Shown: positions 1 through 8,781, numbered from the stretch's first letter. The stretch is 64,000 nt of DNA from Xanthomonas sp. Leaf148 (GCF_001423585.1 NZ_LMOP01000001.1:682001-746000); one strand, 5' to 3'. Numbers and translations: made by a program. Notes: generated by a model from the letters alone, not told the origin.

Positions 1-152
1 CGTTGGATAGCCCCACCGCGCAAGGCTCACGCGGCCTGGCACGTGGGCAGTTCTTCACCCGCGATGGCGTGCTGGTCGCCAGCACCACGCAGGAAGGCCT
101 GATCCGCGTGGTGCCCGAGGGCAGCGCGATTGCCGTGCCGGCCAAGGGCTAG
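1..152 (+). CDS. tesB: Acyl-CoA thioesterase II, C-terminal fragment
   Basis: This is the last 49 codons of a gene that begins before the window, read in the frame starting at base 3 and ending at a TAG at 150-152. The visible tail contains GLARGQFFTRDGVLVAST followed by TQEGLIR. This matches the closing hot-dog-fold segment of TesB thioesterases, where a RG-F-T-DG-LVAS-QEG pattern is typical. The family hydrolyses acyl-CoA to free fatty acid and CoA in the cytoplasm. The catalytic residues lie outside the window, so activity cannot be judged here. The assignment rests on this tail alone. Confidence 0.75.
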   Translation, partial: LDSPTAQGSRGLARGQFFTRDGVLVASTTQEGLIRVVPEGSAIAVPAKG

Positions 153-383
153 GCGCAGATGGGTGGCGCTACCGTGTCGCGGACTCATCAATCGATGGCG
201 CAGGTGGCGGGCATGCGGCCGGTTCGTCGCGCAGCACGCAAGCTGTTACGACGACGCGCCGGCCTGCTCGCCGGCGCGCGTGCGGCCACTTAGTTGCAGC
301 CATCACCCACATCTTTCTTTTCATCTTGAACCGGCGCAGCACTGGCGCCATTTGTTCGGGACCCAACGGCGGTTTCCACCAGC

Positions 384-887
384 ATGCGCAAGATCTTCAG
401 CAGTCAACGTATCGAAACCGCCGAGGGCGTGGCCAATCTATTGCGCAACGCCGGCATCGATGTGCGCATGAGCAATGGCCGCTCGTATGAGAGCAAGCGC
501 ACCGGGCAGTTCAGCTACCTGGAGCAAGGCAACGCGCAGGCGTATCCCACCGTGTGGATCGTGCACGCCGACGACCAGCCGCGCGCGCGCGACCTGCTGC
601 GCGATGCACGCCTGCTCGACACCACCCGCCGCGATCTGCCGAATGTGGAATACACCTTCCGCGAAGGCGAAAACGGCTCGAGCTCCAGCGCGCGCAGCTG
701 GGCCTGGCGTATCCGTCTGGTGCTGTTGCTGGTGATCGGTGCGGTGGCCATGTTTGTGGTGATGCGCCATCGCAGCACACCGGCGCCGGTCGCCCCAGCA
801 ACACAGCCCGCATCGCAATCGGCACCGGACGCAACGCCGCCAGCGGAGGACGACGAAATGCGGGTGCGGATTCAGCCGGCACGCTGA
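384..887 (+). CDS. Small membrane-anchored DUF2007-type protein
   Basis: A 167-residue protein. The N-terminal ~75 residues (RKIFSSQRIETAEGVANLLR, then a Tyr-Leu-Glu-Gln-Gly stretch and TVWIVHADDQPRARDLL) look like the small alpha/beta domain called putative signal transducing protein (DUF2007), often annotated pathogenicity-like in Xanthomonas. One membrane segment follows at about residues 109-127, then a Pro/Ala-rich tail. This would place the DUF2007 domain in the cytoplasm and the tail in the periplasm. Role unknown. It stands alone, more than 230 bp from both neighbours. The domain call is from memory of the family pattern. Confidence 0.65.
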   Translation: MRKIFSSQRIETAEGVANLLRNAGIDVRMSNGRSYESKRTGQFSYLEQGNAQAYPTVWIVHADDQPRARDLLRDARLLDTTRRDLPNVEYTFREGENGSSSSARSWAWRIRLVLLLVIGAVAMFVVMRHRSTPAPVAPATQPASQSAPDATPPAEDDEMRVRIQPAR

Positions 888-1112
888 GCGCTTCTGCGCT
901 GTGGTGGCGTGGTTTGGGCTAGCAGGGTCAAGCCCTGGCGCCGTGATCGTCAGCAACGTCGCAGTGATACTGGCGATCCTGCATCACTCCATCAAGCTGG
1001 GGATGCTATGAGGCGCGCCAACACAAGGATCGATCTGCGTGCCAGTCGCGCGCGCATGGCAGATCGTCGGGATGCGCGCAGTACGCGTGTTAGCTGCCTA
1101 ACAACGCACACA

Positions 1113-1146
1113 CAAAAAACGGCCTCCTGCTTACGCGGGAGGCCGT
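1113..1146 (-). terminator. Rho-independent terminator, minus strand
   Basis: ACGGCCTCC (1119-1127) pairs with GGAGGCCGT (1138-1146) around a 10-base loop. The A run on the plus strand just left of the stem becomes a T run at the 3' side on the minus strand. It would end transcription of the EF-hand gene about 250 bases past its stop codon, reading through the repeat copy in between. Confidence 0.75.
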
Positions 1147-1244
1147 CTGTCGATCGGCGCCTTGTTAACTGTTGCGAATGAGCAACCGCCATGACGGCGG
1201 TGTCATCCCACCACTGCACTACTCAACCAATTGCACTCCACCTA

Positions 1245-1388
1245 AGAGCAGCTCACAGAACTACCGTGCTTACTGCCAAGCGCGCGCGGCCGGCGCTCGG
1301 AATCGGCACGTACCACCCGTACGCTCCGGTTCCTGCGGGCCGTCCGCGCCCACCTGACGACTGCTCGCTACGTTTTGTTTGCCGCTCT
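1245..1388 (-). repeat. Dispersed ~143-bp TIR element, copy 1
   Basis: It begins AGAGCAGCTCACAGAAC and ends CGTTTTGTTTGCCGCTCT, so the ends form an imperfect terminal inverted repeat. The interior shares GCCGTCC-CGC-CACCTGACGACTGCT with copy 2 in the same orientation, and with copies 3-5 in reverse complement. It ends 6 bases from the stop codon of the EF-hand gene. No coding capacity. It looks like a MITE-like or BIME-like intergenic element. Strand is arbitrary: '-' here means opposite to the copy at 39609. Confidence 0.8.
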
Positions 1389-1394
1389 CAATGC

Positions 1395-1994
1395 TCAGTT
1401 GCCCGCGGCAGGCTTGGCCGGCATCGGACGCTTGCCGTGATCGCCACGGTCGCCGTGCTCACCCGGGCCACGCGGACCATGCTCGCCGCGCATCTTGGAT
1501 GCGGCGTCGAACTCGGCCTTGCTCAGCTTGCCGTCCTTGTCGGTGTCGGCCTTGGCAAACCACGCATCGCGATGCTGCTGCATGCGTAGCTCACGGTCGG
1601 CGCGATCGACAAAGCCGTCCTTGTTGACGTCCATCTGATCGAAGCGCGCGGCAAACTTCGGGTCGGCCTTGGCTTCCTCGCGACTGATGCGGCCGTCCTT
1701 GTTGGTGTCGAGTTTAGCCATCCAGTCGCCACGTCCCTCACGACCCGGACCGCGATGCCGCGGGCGCTCATCGCGTGAAAGCTTGCCATCCTTGTTGGTG
1801 TCCAGCATGTCGAACTGCGCGGCCAGCTTTGGGTCGGCGGCGGCTTCGCTACGATCGATGACGCCATCGTTGTTGCTGTCGAGCTTGCCAGGACGCGGCG
1901 CATCGCCGGCAGCAGGCGGAGTGGCGGCGAACACGACGCCGGTGGACAGCGCAGCCAGCACGGCCAGGGCGAGGAAAGGTTTGCGAGACGTCAT
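1395..1994 (-). CDS. Secreted calcium-binding protein with five EF-hand loops
   Basis: A 199-residue protein with an N-terminal signal peptide ([17 protein letters not shown], cleavage near residue 24). Five EF-hand loops follow, with the cores [48 protein letters not shown] and [12 protein letters not shown]. Each has Asp at positions 1, 3 and 5 (Asn in some), Gly at 6 and an acidic residue at 12; the fourth loop ends in Asp rather than Glu. The C-terminus is Gly/His/Arg rich. It probably binds calcium in the periplasm or outside the cell; the target is unknown. The ATG at 1992-1994 is chosen over a much longer upstream extension because AGGAG sits 6 bases before it and the signal peptide starts there. 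The extension lies antisense to bpt. Confidence 0.85.
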   Translation of the reverse strand: MTSRKPFLALAVLAALSTGVVFAATPPAAGDAPRPGKLDSNNDGVIDRSEAAADPKLAAQFDMLDTNKDGKLSRDERPRHRGPGREGRGDWMAKLDTNKDGRISREEAKADPKFAARFDQMDVNKDGFVDRADRELRMQQHRDAWFAKADTDKDGKLSKAEFDAASKMRGEHGPRGPGEHGDRGDHGKRPMPAKPAAGN

Positions 1995-2192
1995 GAGAAA
2001 CTCCTGATTGTGGGAACCACACGCGGCACCTGCATGGGCCGCATCGCGTGGGTGGCGCATCCGGAGAGGCCGTGCGCTGCCACCAACACCCACATCAACG
2101 AGCCATCGGCGCACACGTTGACGCGCACACCTGACGTATTCATCCGGCGGACAGTCGCCGCTGTTGCGACGCACAGGCGCTATCCTGCGCGC

Positions 2193-2948
2193 ATGGCCAT
2201 CCACGCCGACACCCACGACGACCTGCGCCTGTTCCAGACCGGCGAGCATGCCTGCGGCTACTGGCCCGAGCGTCGTGCGCGCGATCTGGTGCTGGACCCG
2301 CACGACCCGCGCCTGGGCACGATCTATCCGCAGGCATTGGCATGGGGGTTTCGTCGCTCCGGCGACCTGGTGTACCGGCCGCATTGCGAACGCTGCCGCG
2401 CGTGCGTGCCGGTGCGCATTGCAGTGGATGCGTTTCGACCCGATCGCAGTCAACGCCGTTGCCTTGCGCGCAATCAGGATCTGGTCGTGCGCGTGGTCGC
2501 AGCCGAACGCACCGACGAGCAACTCGCCCTGTATCGCCAGTACCTCAAATCCCGACACCCCGGTGGCGGCATGGACGAGCATGGCGGCACCGAATTCGAT
2601 CAGTTCCTGATCGGCGGCTGGTCGCATGGGCGGTTTCTGGAGATTCGCGAACCGGCGGTGGCGCATGCACCGGGACGGCTGCTTGCCGTTGCGGTCACCG
2701 ACGTCACCGAGCATGCGTTGTCTGCGGTCTACACGTTCTACGCGCCGGAGGCGGCCGCGCGCGGCCTGGGCACCTTTGCGATCCTGCAGCAGATTCAATG
2801 GGCTCAGCGCGAGCGACGCGCGCATGTGTATCTGGGCTACTGGATCGACGGCCATGCAAAGATGAATTACAAGCGTCGTTTCAGCGCACTGGAAGCCTAC
2901 GACGGCCGCCAGTGGCGCGGATTACCAGCGACCGCATCGGCGCCGTGA
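2193..2948 (+). CDS. bpt: Aspartate/glutamate leucyltransferase (arginyl-tRNA--protein transferase family)
   Basis: A 251-residue protein, the usual length for bacterial ATE1/Bpt enzymes. It transfers Leu (or Arg) from aminoacyl-tRNA to N-terminal Asp/Glu, creating an N-degron for ClpS/ClpAP. Visible signatures are [30 protein letters not shown] followed by CRACVPVRI (a Cys cluster typical of the family), and the GNAT-fold C-terminal half with FDQFL, TFYAP and [15 protein letters not shown]. The ATG at 2193 is preferred over an in-frame start at 2010 because family similarity begins there. It is transcribed away from the EF-hand gene. The next gene starts about 50 bp downstream. Confidence 0.9.
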   Translation: MAIHADTHDDLRLFQTGEHACGYWPERRARDLVLDPHDPRLGTIYPQALAWGFRRSGDLVYRPHCERCRACVPVRIAVDAFRPDRSQRRCLARNQDLVVRVVAAERTDEQLALYRQYLKSRHPGGGMDEHGGTEFDQFLIGGWSHGRFLEIREPAVAHAPGRLLAVAVTDVTEHALSAVYTFYAPEAAARGLGTFAILQQIQWAQRERRAHVYLGYWIDGHAKMNYKRRFSALEAYDGRQWRGLPATASAP

Positions 2949-2999
2949 ATCGCAGCGCGCGACATCGGGCTGTCGCATCCAGCATGCGAGAATCGCGCG

Positions 3000-4229
3000 A
3001 TGATCAGACCTCTTTTGTTGCTTGCGCTGACCGCGCTCTGCGCTGCCTGTACCCATCGCACGCCGGCATCGGCCGCCACCTCCGATAGCGCCACCGGCAA
3101 TCCTGTGCCGACACAGCTGCGCATCGCCACCTACAACACCTCGTTGTACTCAGACGAGGCCGGCGGCCTGGTGCGCGAACTGCAGGGCGACAGCGCGCAT
3201 GCACGCAAGATCGCCGCGGTGCTGCAGCGCGTGCGTCCGGATCTGGTGTTGCTCAACGAATTCGATTTCGACCCGGACCACCGCGCTGCCGATCTGTTCC
3301 AGCAGCGCTACCTGCAGGTCGCCCAGCCAGGCGGCGGCGAGCCGTTGCGTTATCCGTATCGGTATCTGGCACCGGTCAATACCGGCGTGCCGAGCGGCCT
3401 GGATCTGGACAGCAACGGCACCGTCGGTGGCGATGGCCGCTCGCGTGGTAACGATGCCTGGGGCTATGGGCTGCATCCTGGTCAGTACGGGATGCTGGTG
3501 CTGTCGCGGTATCCGATCGATGCGCAGTCTGTGCGCACTTTTCAATTGCTGAAATGGAGCGCACTACCGGGCGCATTGCGGCCGCTGGATCCGGGCACCG
3601 GGCGTTCGTTCTATAGCGACGCGATCTGGTCTCAGCTGCGCCTGTCGTCAAAATCGCATTGGGACGTGCCGGTGCGCACGCCGCTCGGTGTCGTGCATGC
3701 GCTGGTGTCGCACCCGACGCCACCGGTGTTCGATGGCGCGGAAAAGCGCAACGCTGCGCGCAACCACGACGAGCTCGCGCTGTGGCGTGCGTACCTGGAC
3801 AACGCCGCCGACAGCAAGCGCTGGCTGTGCGATGACAAGGGGATCTGCGGCGGCCTAGCGGCCGATGCGCACTTTGTGATCCTGGGCGATCTGAACAACG
3901 ATCCGATCGATGGCGCCGGCCGCCACGACGCGATCCGCGCACTGGTCAATCATCCGAGCGTGCTGCAATACCCCACCCCGCGCAGCGACGGCGGCCCGGA
4001 AAAGACCGCCGAATACGCCGCGCAAGGCATCGTGCACACCGGCGACCCGCACCAGGTCACCGGCGACTTTGGACCGCAAGCCGGCACCATGCGCCTGGAC
4101 TACGTGCTGCCATCGCACCAGTTCACCCTGATCGGCAGCGGCATCTTCTGGCCGACCAGCACCGCCCCGGAAGCGGCAATTGCCGATGGCAGCGACCATC
4201 ATGCGGTGTGGGTGGATGTTGGTTTGTAG
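3000..4229 (+). CDS. Exported endonuclease/exonuclease/phosphatase-family protein
   Basis: A 409-residue protein with a hydrophobic signal (RPLLLLALTALCAAC). A Cys at 17 suggests a lipoprotein, although the residue at -3 is Cys, so the lipobox is weak. The EEP fold is shown by its ordered motifs: RIATYNTSL, LLNEFDFD, HALVSHPTPP, VILGDLNNDP, MRLDYVLPS and a closing SDHHAVWVD. The last supplies the Asp-His pair. All metal-binding and catalytic motifs are intact. Such proteins hydrolyse phosphodiesters or phosphomonoesters outside the cytoplasm; the substrate here is unknown. It may be cotranscribed with bpt (51-bp gap). A second, distinct EEP protein lies at 56843-58147. Confidence 0.85.
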   Translation: MIRPLLLLALTALCAACTHRTPASAATSDSATGNPVPTQLRIATYNTSLYSDEAGGLVRELQGDSAHARKIAAVLQRVRPDLVLLNEFDFDPDHRAADLFQQRYLQVAQPGGGEPLRYPYRYLAPVNTGVPSGLDLDSNGTVGGDGRSRGNDAWGYGLHPGQYGMLVLSRYPIDAQSVRTFQLLKWSALPGALRPLDPGTGRSFYSDAIWSQLRLSSKSHWDVPVRTPLGVVHALVSHPTPPVFDGAEKRNAARNHDELALWRAYLDNAADSKRWLCDDKGICGGLAADAHFVILGDLNNDPIDGAGRHDAIRALVNHPSVLQYPTPRSDGGPEKTAEYAAQGIVHTGDPHQVTGDFGPQAGTMRLDYVLPSHQFTLIGSGIFWPTSTAPEAAIADGSDHHAVWVDVGL

Positions 4230-4383
4230 CCGGGATGAGGGAGTTGGGATTGGTAACGTCGCGTTTTGGAATCTGCCGTACTTCCCAAGCCTGCGATGAC
4301 AGGTCCATGGACGCAGGCATCGCTTGCGCTGGCTTGTACAGAACTGACGACAGCTGCACTTCGGCGAGTGACTGCTCGCACAG

Positions 4384-4407
4384 CTTGCCATCGCTGTTGA
4401 TGGCAAG
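4384..4407. terminator. Perfect 9-bp stem-loop downstream of the EEP gene
   Basis: CTTGCCATC (4384-4392) and GATGGCAAG (4399-4407) flank a 6-base loop. No T run follows, so it may be a transcript-end stabiliser rather than an intrinsic terminator. It lies between convergent genes. Confidence 0.5.
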
Positions 4408-4442
4408 CGCATCACATGCTTGCAGCTGGCGTTCTGAAAGAA

Positions 4443-4467
4443 GTGCAGCACCAAGCTGCACTCTTTC
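4443..4467. terminator. Stem-loop between convergent EEP gene and purT
   Basis: GTGCAGC (4443-4449), loop ACCAA, GCTGCAC (4455-4461). It is followed by TCTTTC on the plus strand and TTCTTTC on the minus strand. It lies 20 bases past the purT stop codon, so it most likely terminates purT, and perhaps both convergent genes. Confidence 0.55.
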
Positions 4468-4481
4468 AAGCAAGGCGCTGC

Positions 4482-5684
4482 TCAGTCTTTCAACTGAATC
4501 GTCAACGCCGCCGCCGCTACGCGCGCTTTCTCGCGTGCTGCATCGATGCTGTCAGCACGCGCCAACGTGACGCCGACACGGCGGTGGCCATCGACGCGCG
4601 GTTTGCCGAACAAGCGCAGCGCGGTGTCCGGGTCGCGCAATGCATCGGCAACGTTGTCGAACACCGGCACGCCATTGCCGTGCGCAAGCAGCGCGCAGGA
4701 AGCAGACGGGCCGCTCTGACGGATGACGCCGCCGTTTTCAGCACCGACCGGCAGGCCGAGGATTGCGCGGGCGTGCAGCGCGAATTCGCTCAATTCCTGC
4801 GACACCAGCGTTACCAGCCCGGTGTCGTGCGGGCGCGGCGAGACTTCGCTGAACCACACGTCGTCGCCCTTGACGAACAACTCCACGCCGAACAAGCCCC
4901 AGCCGCCCAGATCGTCGGTGATGGCTTTCGCAATCTCCTGCGAGCGCTGCAATGCGGCAGCCGACATCGGTTGCGGCTGCCAGCTTTCGCGGTAGTCGCC
5001 ATCCTGCTGCCAGTGGCCGATCGGGTCGCAGTACGAGGTGCCGCCCGCGTGCCGCACGGTCAGCAAGGTGATCTCGTAATCGAAATCGATAAAGCCTTCG
5101 ACAATGCAACGCCCGGCGCCGGCACGTCCACCGGTCTGCGCGTAGTCCCACGCCGCATCGATGTCGGCCTCGCTGCGCAAGGTGCTCTGGCCTTTGCCCG
5201 AGGACGACATCACCGGCTTGACCACGCACGGCAGGCCCACCGCGGCGATCGCATCGCGGTACTCGGCAGCGGTGTCGACAAAGCGATACGGCGAGGTCGG
5301 CAGGCCCAGGGTTTCGGCAGCCAGGCGGCGGATGCCTTCGCGGTCCATGGTCAGGCGTGCGGCGCGCGCGGTGGGAATCACGCGCTGGCCCTGATCGCGC
5401 TCCAGCGCCACCAGGGTTTCGGTATGGATGGCTTCGATCTCCGGCACGATCAGGTGCGGCTGCTCTGCGGCGATCAGCGCGCGCAGCGCGGCAGGATCGA
5501 GCATGTCCAGCACGTGCGAGCGGTGCGCCACCTGCATCGCCGGTGCATTGGCATAGCGATCGGCCGCGATCACTTCCACCCCGAAGCGCTGCAGTTCGAT
5601 CGCTACTTCCTTACCCAGTTCGCCCGACCCCAGCAGCAGCACCCGGGTGGCGGAAGGCGATAACGGCGTGCCGAGAGTAGTCAT
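4482..5684 (-). CDS. purT: Formate-dependent phosphoribosylglycinamide formyltransferase 2
   Basis: A 400-residue ATP-grasp enzyme. It uses formate and ATP to formylate GAR in the third step of purine synthesis, independently of folate. The N-terminal Rossmann-like part carries [19 protein letters not shown]. The ATP-grasp core shows [46 protein letters not shown] and [15 protein letters not shown], all PurT hallmarks. The ATG at 5682-5684 gives the normal family length. The gene is monocistronic and divergent from the SPFH operon; the ~128-bp gap contains paired GATATC sites. Confidence 0.95.
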   Translation of the reverse strand: MTTLGTPLSPSATRVLLLGSGELGKEVAIELQRFGVEVIAADRYANAPAMQVAHRSHVLDMLDPAALRALIAAEQPHLIVPEIEAIHTETLVALERDQGQRVIPTARAARLTMDREGIRRLAAETLGLPTSPYRFVDTAAEYRDAIAAVGLPCVVKPVMSSSGKGQSTLRSEADIDAAWDYAQTGGRAGAGRCIVEGFIDFDYEITLLTVRHAGGTSYCDPIGHWQQDGDYRESWQPQPMSAAALQRSQEIAKAITDDLGGWGLFGVELFVKGDDVWFSEVSPRPHDTGLVTLVSQELSEFALHARAILGLPVGAENGGVIRQSGPSASCALLAHGNGVPVFDNVADALRDPDTALRLFGKPRVDGHRRVGVTLARADSIDAAREKARVAAAALTIQLKD

Positions 5685-5764
5685 GAGCGCGGGTCCAGAT
5701 CGGAAGGGGGCGGCCATTCTAACTGGGCCTTCCGCTCGAACGCTGCCCGCAAATCTTGCATCAC

Positions 5765-5785
5765 TTGATATCACTTTGATATCTT
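5765..5785 (+). promoter_or_regulatory. Candidate operator: two GATATC sites 11 bp apart
   Basis: TTGATATCA at 5765-5773 is followed by TTTGATATC at 5775-5783. The two GATATC cores (5767-5772 and 5778-5783) start exactly 11 bp apart, one helical turn. They lie about 30 bp before the start of the SPFH gene, in the divergent region with purT. In this GC-rich genome the AT-rich block stands out. Tandem palindromic half-sites one turn apart suit cooperative binding by ribbon-helix-helix dimers, and the third gene of the operon encodes one. Binding is inferred, not shown. Confidence 0.55.
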
Positions 5786-5811
5786 CATTCCAAACTCAAG
5801 GACATCCGCTC

Positions 5812-6681
5812 ATGAAAGAGAAGCCGATCAACTCACTGCCTGGCATCCCCGTCATCATCGCCGTTGGTGCGGCGTTCGCAGCCAGCGCCTGGATGCTGCT
5901 TACCGTGGCGGCCTCGGCCGAGGCGATTCCGCTCGCGTTGATCGCCACCATCGTGGTGGTTGCCGTCGGCATCTTTTTCCTGGCCGGGCTATACACCCTG
6001 GAACCCAACCAGGCCGCCGTGCTCAGCCTGTTCGGCAAGTACGTGGGCACGGTCAAGGACCCTGGCCTGCGTTGGAACAGCCCCTTTTACGCCAAGCGCC
6101 GGGTCAGCCAGCGTGTGCGCAATTTCGAAAGCGGCCGGCTCAAGGTCAACGAACTGGATGGCAGCCCGATCGAAATTGCTGCCGTGATCGTGTGGCAGGT
6201 CATGGACGCGTCGGAGGCGGTATACAACGTCGACGACTACGAAAGCTTCGTGCATATCCAGTCCGAAGCGGCGCTGCGCGCCATGGCCACCAGCTATCCC
6301 TACGATCAGCACGAAGACGATCAGATTTCGTTGCGCAGCCACCCGGCCGAAATCAGTGAGCAGCTCAAGCGCCATCTCGACGAGCGCCTGACCCAGGCCG
6401 GCGTGGATGTGATCGAAGCGCGCATCAGCCATCTCGCCTATGCACCTGAAATCGCGCAAGCCATGCTGCAGCGCCAGCAAGCCAATGCAGTGATCGCCGC
6501 ACGCACGCGCATCGTGGCGGGCGCCGTGGGCATGGTGGAGATGGCACTGGCCGAGTTGCAGAAAAACGGCGTGGTGCAGCTGGACGAAGAGCGCAAGGCG
6601 CATATGGTCAGCAACCTGCTCACCGTGTTGTGTTCTGATCGCGGCACCCAACCGGTGGTCAACGCCGGCTCGCTCTATTGA
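5812..6681 (+). CDS. SPFH/Band-7 domain membrane protein
   Basis: A 289-residue protein. Two hydrophobic segments (about residues 11-32 and 40-60) are followed by an SPFH domain starting near [19 protein letters not shown], with GLRWNSPF and then [20 protein letters not shown]. Near residues 200-245 there is [20 protein letters not shown] and a helical Ala/Gln-rich region. SPFH proteins (stomatin, prohibitin and flotillin relatives) oligomerise on membranes and scaffold proteases or microdomains. Unlike stomatin/NfeD pairs, no NfeD gene is adjacent. Instead a small membrane protein and an RHH protein follow, 9 bp and then -4 bp apart, so the three genes form one operon. The ATG at 5812 is preferred to an in-frame start at 5647, which would overlap purT and the operator. 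Confidence 0.85.
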   Translation: MKEKPINSLPGIPVIIAVGAAFAASAWMLLTVAASAEAIPLALIATIVVVAVGIFFLAGLYTLEPNQAAVLSLFGKYVGTVKDPGLRWNSPFYAKRRVSQRVRNFESGRLKVNELDGSPIEIAAVIVWQVMDASEAVYNVDDYESFVHIQSEAALRAMATSYPYDQHEDDQISLRSHPAEISEQLKRHLDERLTQAGVDVIEARISHLAYAPEIAQAMLQRQQANAVIAARTRIVAGAVGMVEMALAELQKNGVVQLDEERKAHMVSNLLTVLCSDRGTQPVVNAGSLY

Positions 6682-6690
6682 GGTGAAATA

Positions 6691-6975
6691 ATGAATGTCA
6701 TGGTGCCGCTGGTGGTCGCTCTGTCCGGTTTGCCCGCGCTGGCGATCGCCGCCTCCATCGGTGCGGACGACGACGACCGCGCACGCGGTCTGGGCCTGCG
6801 CTGGGCGCTGATCAGCCTGGTGATCCTGATCGGCGCTGCCTGCCTGTACTGGGCAGGTGACAACCGCGCCGGTATCTATGCGGTGGTGATCGGCATGATC
6901 ATCGGCGTCAACGTATTGATCGTCTCAATGGTCATGCACCTGCGCCGTTACAGCGGCCGCGGTGAGCGCGAGTGA
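6691..6975 (+). CDS. Small two- to three-helix inner membrane protein
   Basis: A 94-residue protein. Its three hydrophobic stretches (about 4-22, 35-55 and 61-83) are separated by an acidic loop with consecutive Asp residues (GADDDDRARG), and the C-terminus is basic (HLRRYSGRGERE). AGGTGA lies 5 bases before the ATG at 6691; an in-frame ATG at 6700 is possible. It sits between the SPFH gene and an overlapping RHH gene. The position suggests a partner of the SPFH protein in the membrane. No family is recognised with confidence. Confidence 0.75.
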   Translation: MNVMVPLVVALSGLPALAIAASIGADDDDRARGLGLRWALISLVILIGAACLYWAGDNRAGIYAVVIGMIIGVNVLIVSMVMHLRRYSGRGERE

Positions 6976-7151
6976 GCGAAAAGAAGGCCTATCCGCTGCG
7001 CATCAACGCCGATGTACTGGCTGCCGTGCAGCGCTGGTCCGACGACGAACTACGCAGCCTCAACGCGCAGATCGAATACGTGCTGCGCGATGCGCTACGC
7101 AAGGCAGGGCGCTTGCCGAAGCCGCAGGGCGACAAGGAGCCGCAGACATGA
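6972..7151 (+). CDS. Arc-like ribbon-helix-helix DNA-binding protein
   Basis: A 59-residue protein starting at a GTG (6972-6974) that overlaps the upstream stop in a GTGA junction, implying translational coupling. The sequence KKAYPLRINADVLAAVQRW, then SDDELRSLNAQIEYVLRDA and LRKAGRLPKP, has the Arc/MetJ layout: a short beta strand, helix A, an Asn-Ala-Gln-Ile turn and helix B. RHH proteins dimerise and bind short palindromes with the strand pair. It is most likely the autoregulator of its operon acting at the GATATC pair. The tail is charged. Its small size and GTG start make it easy to miss in annotation. Confidence 0.8.
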   Translation: MSEKKAYPLRINADVLAAVQRWSDDELRSLNAQIEYVLRDALRKAGRLPKPQGDKEPQT

Positions 7152-7323
7152 GCAGGCGCTGCAACGGGCGAAGCATCGCCGCATCGCTATCATGTCTCCA
7201 CGCCGTCGACGGCGATGACATCCAGGTCGCGGCGGCCATACCGAACAACCCCGGCATGCTCGCTGTCGTGCACCCACACGTATCGCCAAGCGTCACGCCA
7301 CAGGTGACGATCAAGGACGCCCG

Positions 7324-7935
7324 ATGACGACGCGATCCGGTCAACGCCACGGCACCGTTGCACAGCACACGGCACACACCGGTCACCGCCAGCCACCGCA
7401 CCGGCGCCAGTACGCCGTCGCGCCGGTCGCGCCCTGGGGGCTTGCGCTGTGGCTGTGGCTTCCGTTGCTGGCTGTCGCGTGCGTGATCGTCGTGGTACAT
7501 GCGGACAATGTCCGTCATGGGCATCCTGCCGCCCTGTACACCCACCTGGCATTGCTGCTGGCAATCGCAGTGAGCTGCACCGCCGCGCATGCGCGACGCG
7601 GTATCCGGCTGCAGGACGACCGCTTGATCGTGCGCTCGACACTGTTCACCAAGCAGGTACCTGTCTACCAGATGCGGCTGGACATGGCCCGCGTGGTCGA
7701 TCTGGCAGAGCACCCTGCCTTCAAGCCAGGCCGAAAGTCGTTGGGCTTTGGCTATCCGGGTTTCCATTCCGGGTACTACCGCAGCAGACAGGCAGGCCCG
7801 GGGTTCTATCTGATCACCCAAGCGGCCCGCGTGCTGACCCTCCCACTCAAGGACGGCAGCGTAGTCGTGCTCAGTCCCGAACAGCCGCGCCAGCTGCTGC
7901 AGGATCTACAGCAACTGGCCGCGCAACGCGCTTAG
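7324..7935 (+). CDS. Membrane protein with bacterial PH-like domain
   Basis: A 203-residue protein with two membrane segments (about residues 38-60 and 73-87). The cytoplasmic C-terminal part reads RGIRLQDDRLIVRSTLFTK, VPVYQMRLDMARVVDL, then GYPGFHSGYYR and YLITQAARVLTLPLKDGS. The membrane hairpin followed by a beta-rich R-L-DD-LIV pattern resembles bacterial PH domains (bPH), which are small and often membrane-tethered. Function unknown. The gene lies 172 bp after the RHH gene and 15 bp before the VanY-like gene, so the latter two are probably cotranscribed. The N-terminal His/Arg-rich 35 residues may be a misassigned start. Confidence 0.6.
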   Translation: MTTRSGQRHGTVAQHTAHTGHRQPPHRRQYAVAPVAPWGLALWLWLPLLAVACVIVVVHADNVRHGHPAALYTHLALLLAIAVSCTAAHARRGIRLQDDRLIVRSTLFTKQVPVYQMRLDMARVVDLAEHPAFKPGRKSLGFGYPGFHSGYYRSRQAGPGFYLITQAARVLTLPLKDGSVVVLSPEQPRQLLQDLQQLAAQRA

Positions 7936-7950
7936 CCCTACCCTGTCGCG

Positions 7951-8748
7951 ATGCGCCCAAGACTGTCCCTGCTGCTCAACACCACCGCCATCGAACTGGT
8001 GCCAGCTGCCCTCTTGCGCGCGCGCAGCAATGCCGATGCACGCGTACTGACGCAGGCCGACTGGCTACTGCGACGCAAACGCGATGGGCGCTATCTGGCC
8101 GCGCAGCTGCCGCACGGGCTAATGCCGCTGGTGCCGCGACTGGCGCGCGAACCTGGCCTGGACGAGGCACTGGACCGGCTGCAGGGCGCCACTGCGCGTT
8201 CCAGCCAAGGCCACGCGGGCGTCCTGGCGGTCGACGGCTTGCAACATCGCCTCACACAGCTCGGGCTTGTTGCAGATGACTATGTAGAACAGACCGGCCT
8301 GCGCCTGATCGCCGAACCGGCAACGTTGCAGTTCGCCGGGCGCGATCGCTTCGGCCGGCCGCTCTGGCTCAGCGCAGGTGCGGTGCGTGCGTGGCAGCAG
8401 ATGCGTACGGCGGCGCTGCGTGCGGACATCGTGCTCGATGCGATCTCCGGCTACCGCAGCCACGATTACCAACTGGGCATCTTCGAACGCAAGTTCGCAC
8501 GCGGGCTGACGCTGGACCAGATTCTGGCGGTCAATGCCGCACCGGGCTTCAGCGAACATCACAGCGGCGATGCGCTCGACATCGGCACTCCGGGCGAACC
8601 ACCGGCAGAAGAATCGTTCGAGGCCACCACCGCGTTTGCGTGGCTGCGCAGTCACGCGCCGCACTTCGGCTACCGCCTGAGTTATCCGCGCGACAACCCG
8701 CACGGCATCGTCTACGAACCCTGGCATTGGCGTTGGCACGCGGCCTGA
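7951..8748 (+). CDS. VanY-type D-alanyl-D-alanine carboxypeptidase (M15)
   Basis: A 265-residue protein whose C-terminal half is an M15B zinc peptidase domain. DAISGYRSHDYQLGIF is the substrate-binding loop. GFSEHHSGDALDIG is the SxHxxGxAxD zinc motif with His and Asp ligands. The closing IVYEPWHWRWH supplies the catalytic Glu and third ligand (E-x-W-H). These enzymes trim the terminal D-Ala of peptidoglycan stem peptides. The N-terminal ~90 residues lack an obvious signal peptide, and their function is unclear. It follows the PH-like gene by 15 bp. Confidence 0.85.
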   Translation: MRPRLSLLLNTTAIELVPAALLRARSNADARVLTQADWLLRRKRDGRYLAAQLPHGLMPLVPRLAREPGLDEALDRLQGATARSSQGHAGVLAVDGLQHRLTQLGLVADDYVEQTGLRLIAEPATLQFAGRDRFGRPLWLSAGAVRAWQQMRTAALRADIVLDAISGYRSHDYQLGIFERKFARGLTLDQILAVNAAPGFSEHHSGDALDIGTPGEPPAEESFEATTAFAWLRSHAPHFGYRLSYPRDNPHGIVYEPWHWRWHAA

Positions 8749-8781
8749 TGCGTGCCGCAATCCGGCGCGCACCGAGCGCGC

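Larger units (their letters stand above)
888..1394. other. Gene-free intergenic region with terminator and one dispersed repeat
   Basis: No convincing coding region lies between the DUF2007-type gene and the 3' end of the EF-hand gene. It holds an imperfect inverted repeat (CGATCTGC at 1031-1038 against GCAGATCG at 1059-1066), a minus-strand terminator hairpin at 1119-1146 and a copy of the 143-bp terminal-inverted-repeat element at 1245-1388. Confidence 0.7.

Noticed and set aside
1089-1102. Partial sixth copy of the TIR element (GTTAGCTGCCTAAC)
   Set aside because: Only ~10 bases resemble the element end; no interior sequence is present.
1995-2855. N-terminal extension of the EF-hand protein
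   Set aside because: Antisense to bpt; a signal peptide and a good ribosome binding site are at 1994.
7152-7323. Possible small gene between the RHH and PH-like genes
   Set aside because: Frames are short and Arg-rich with no start signal.
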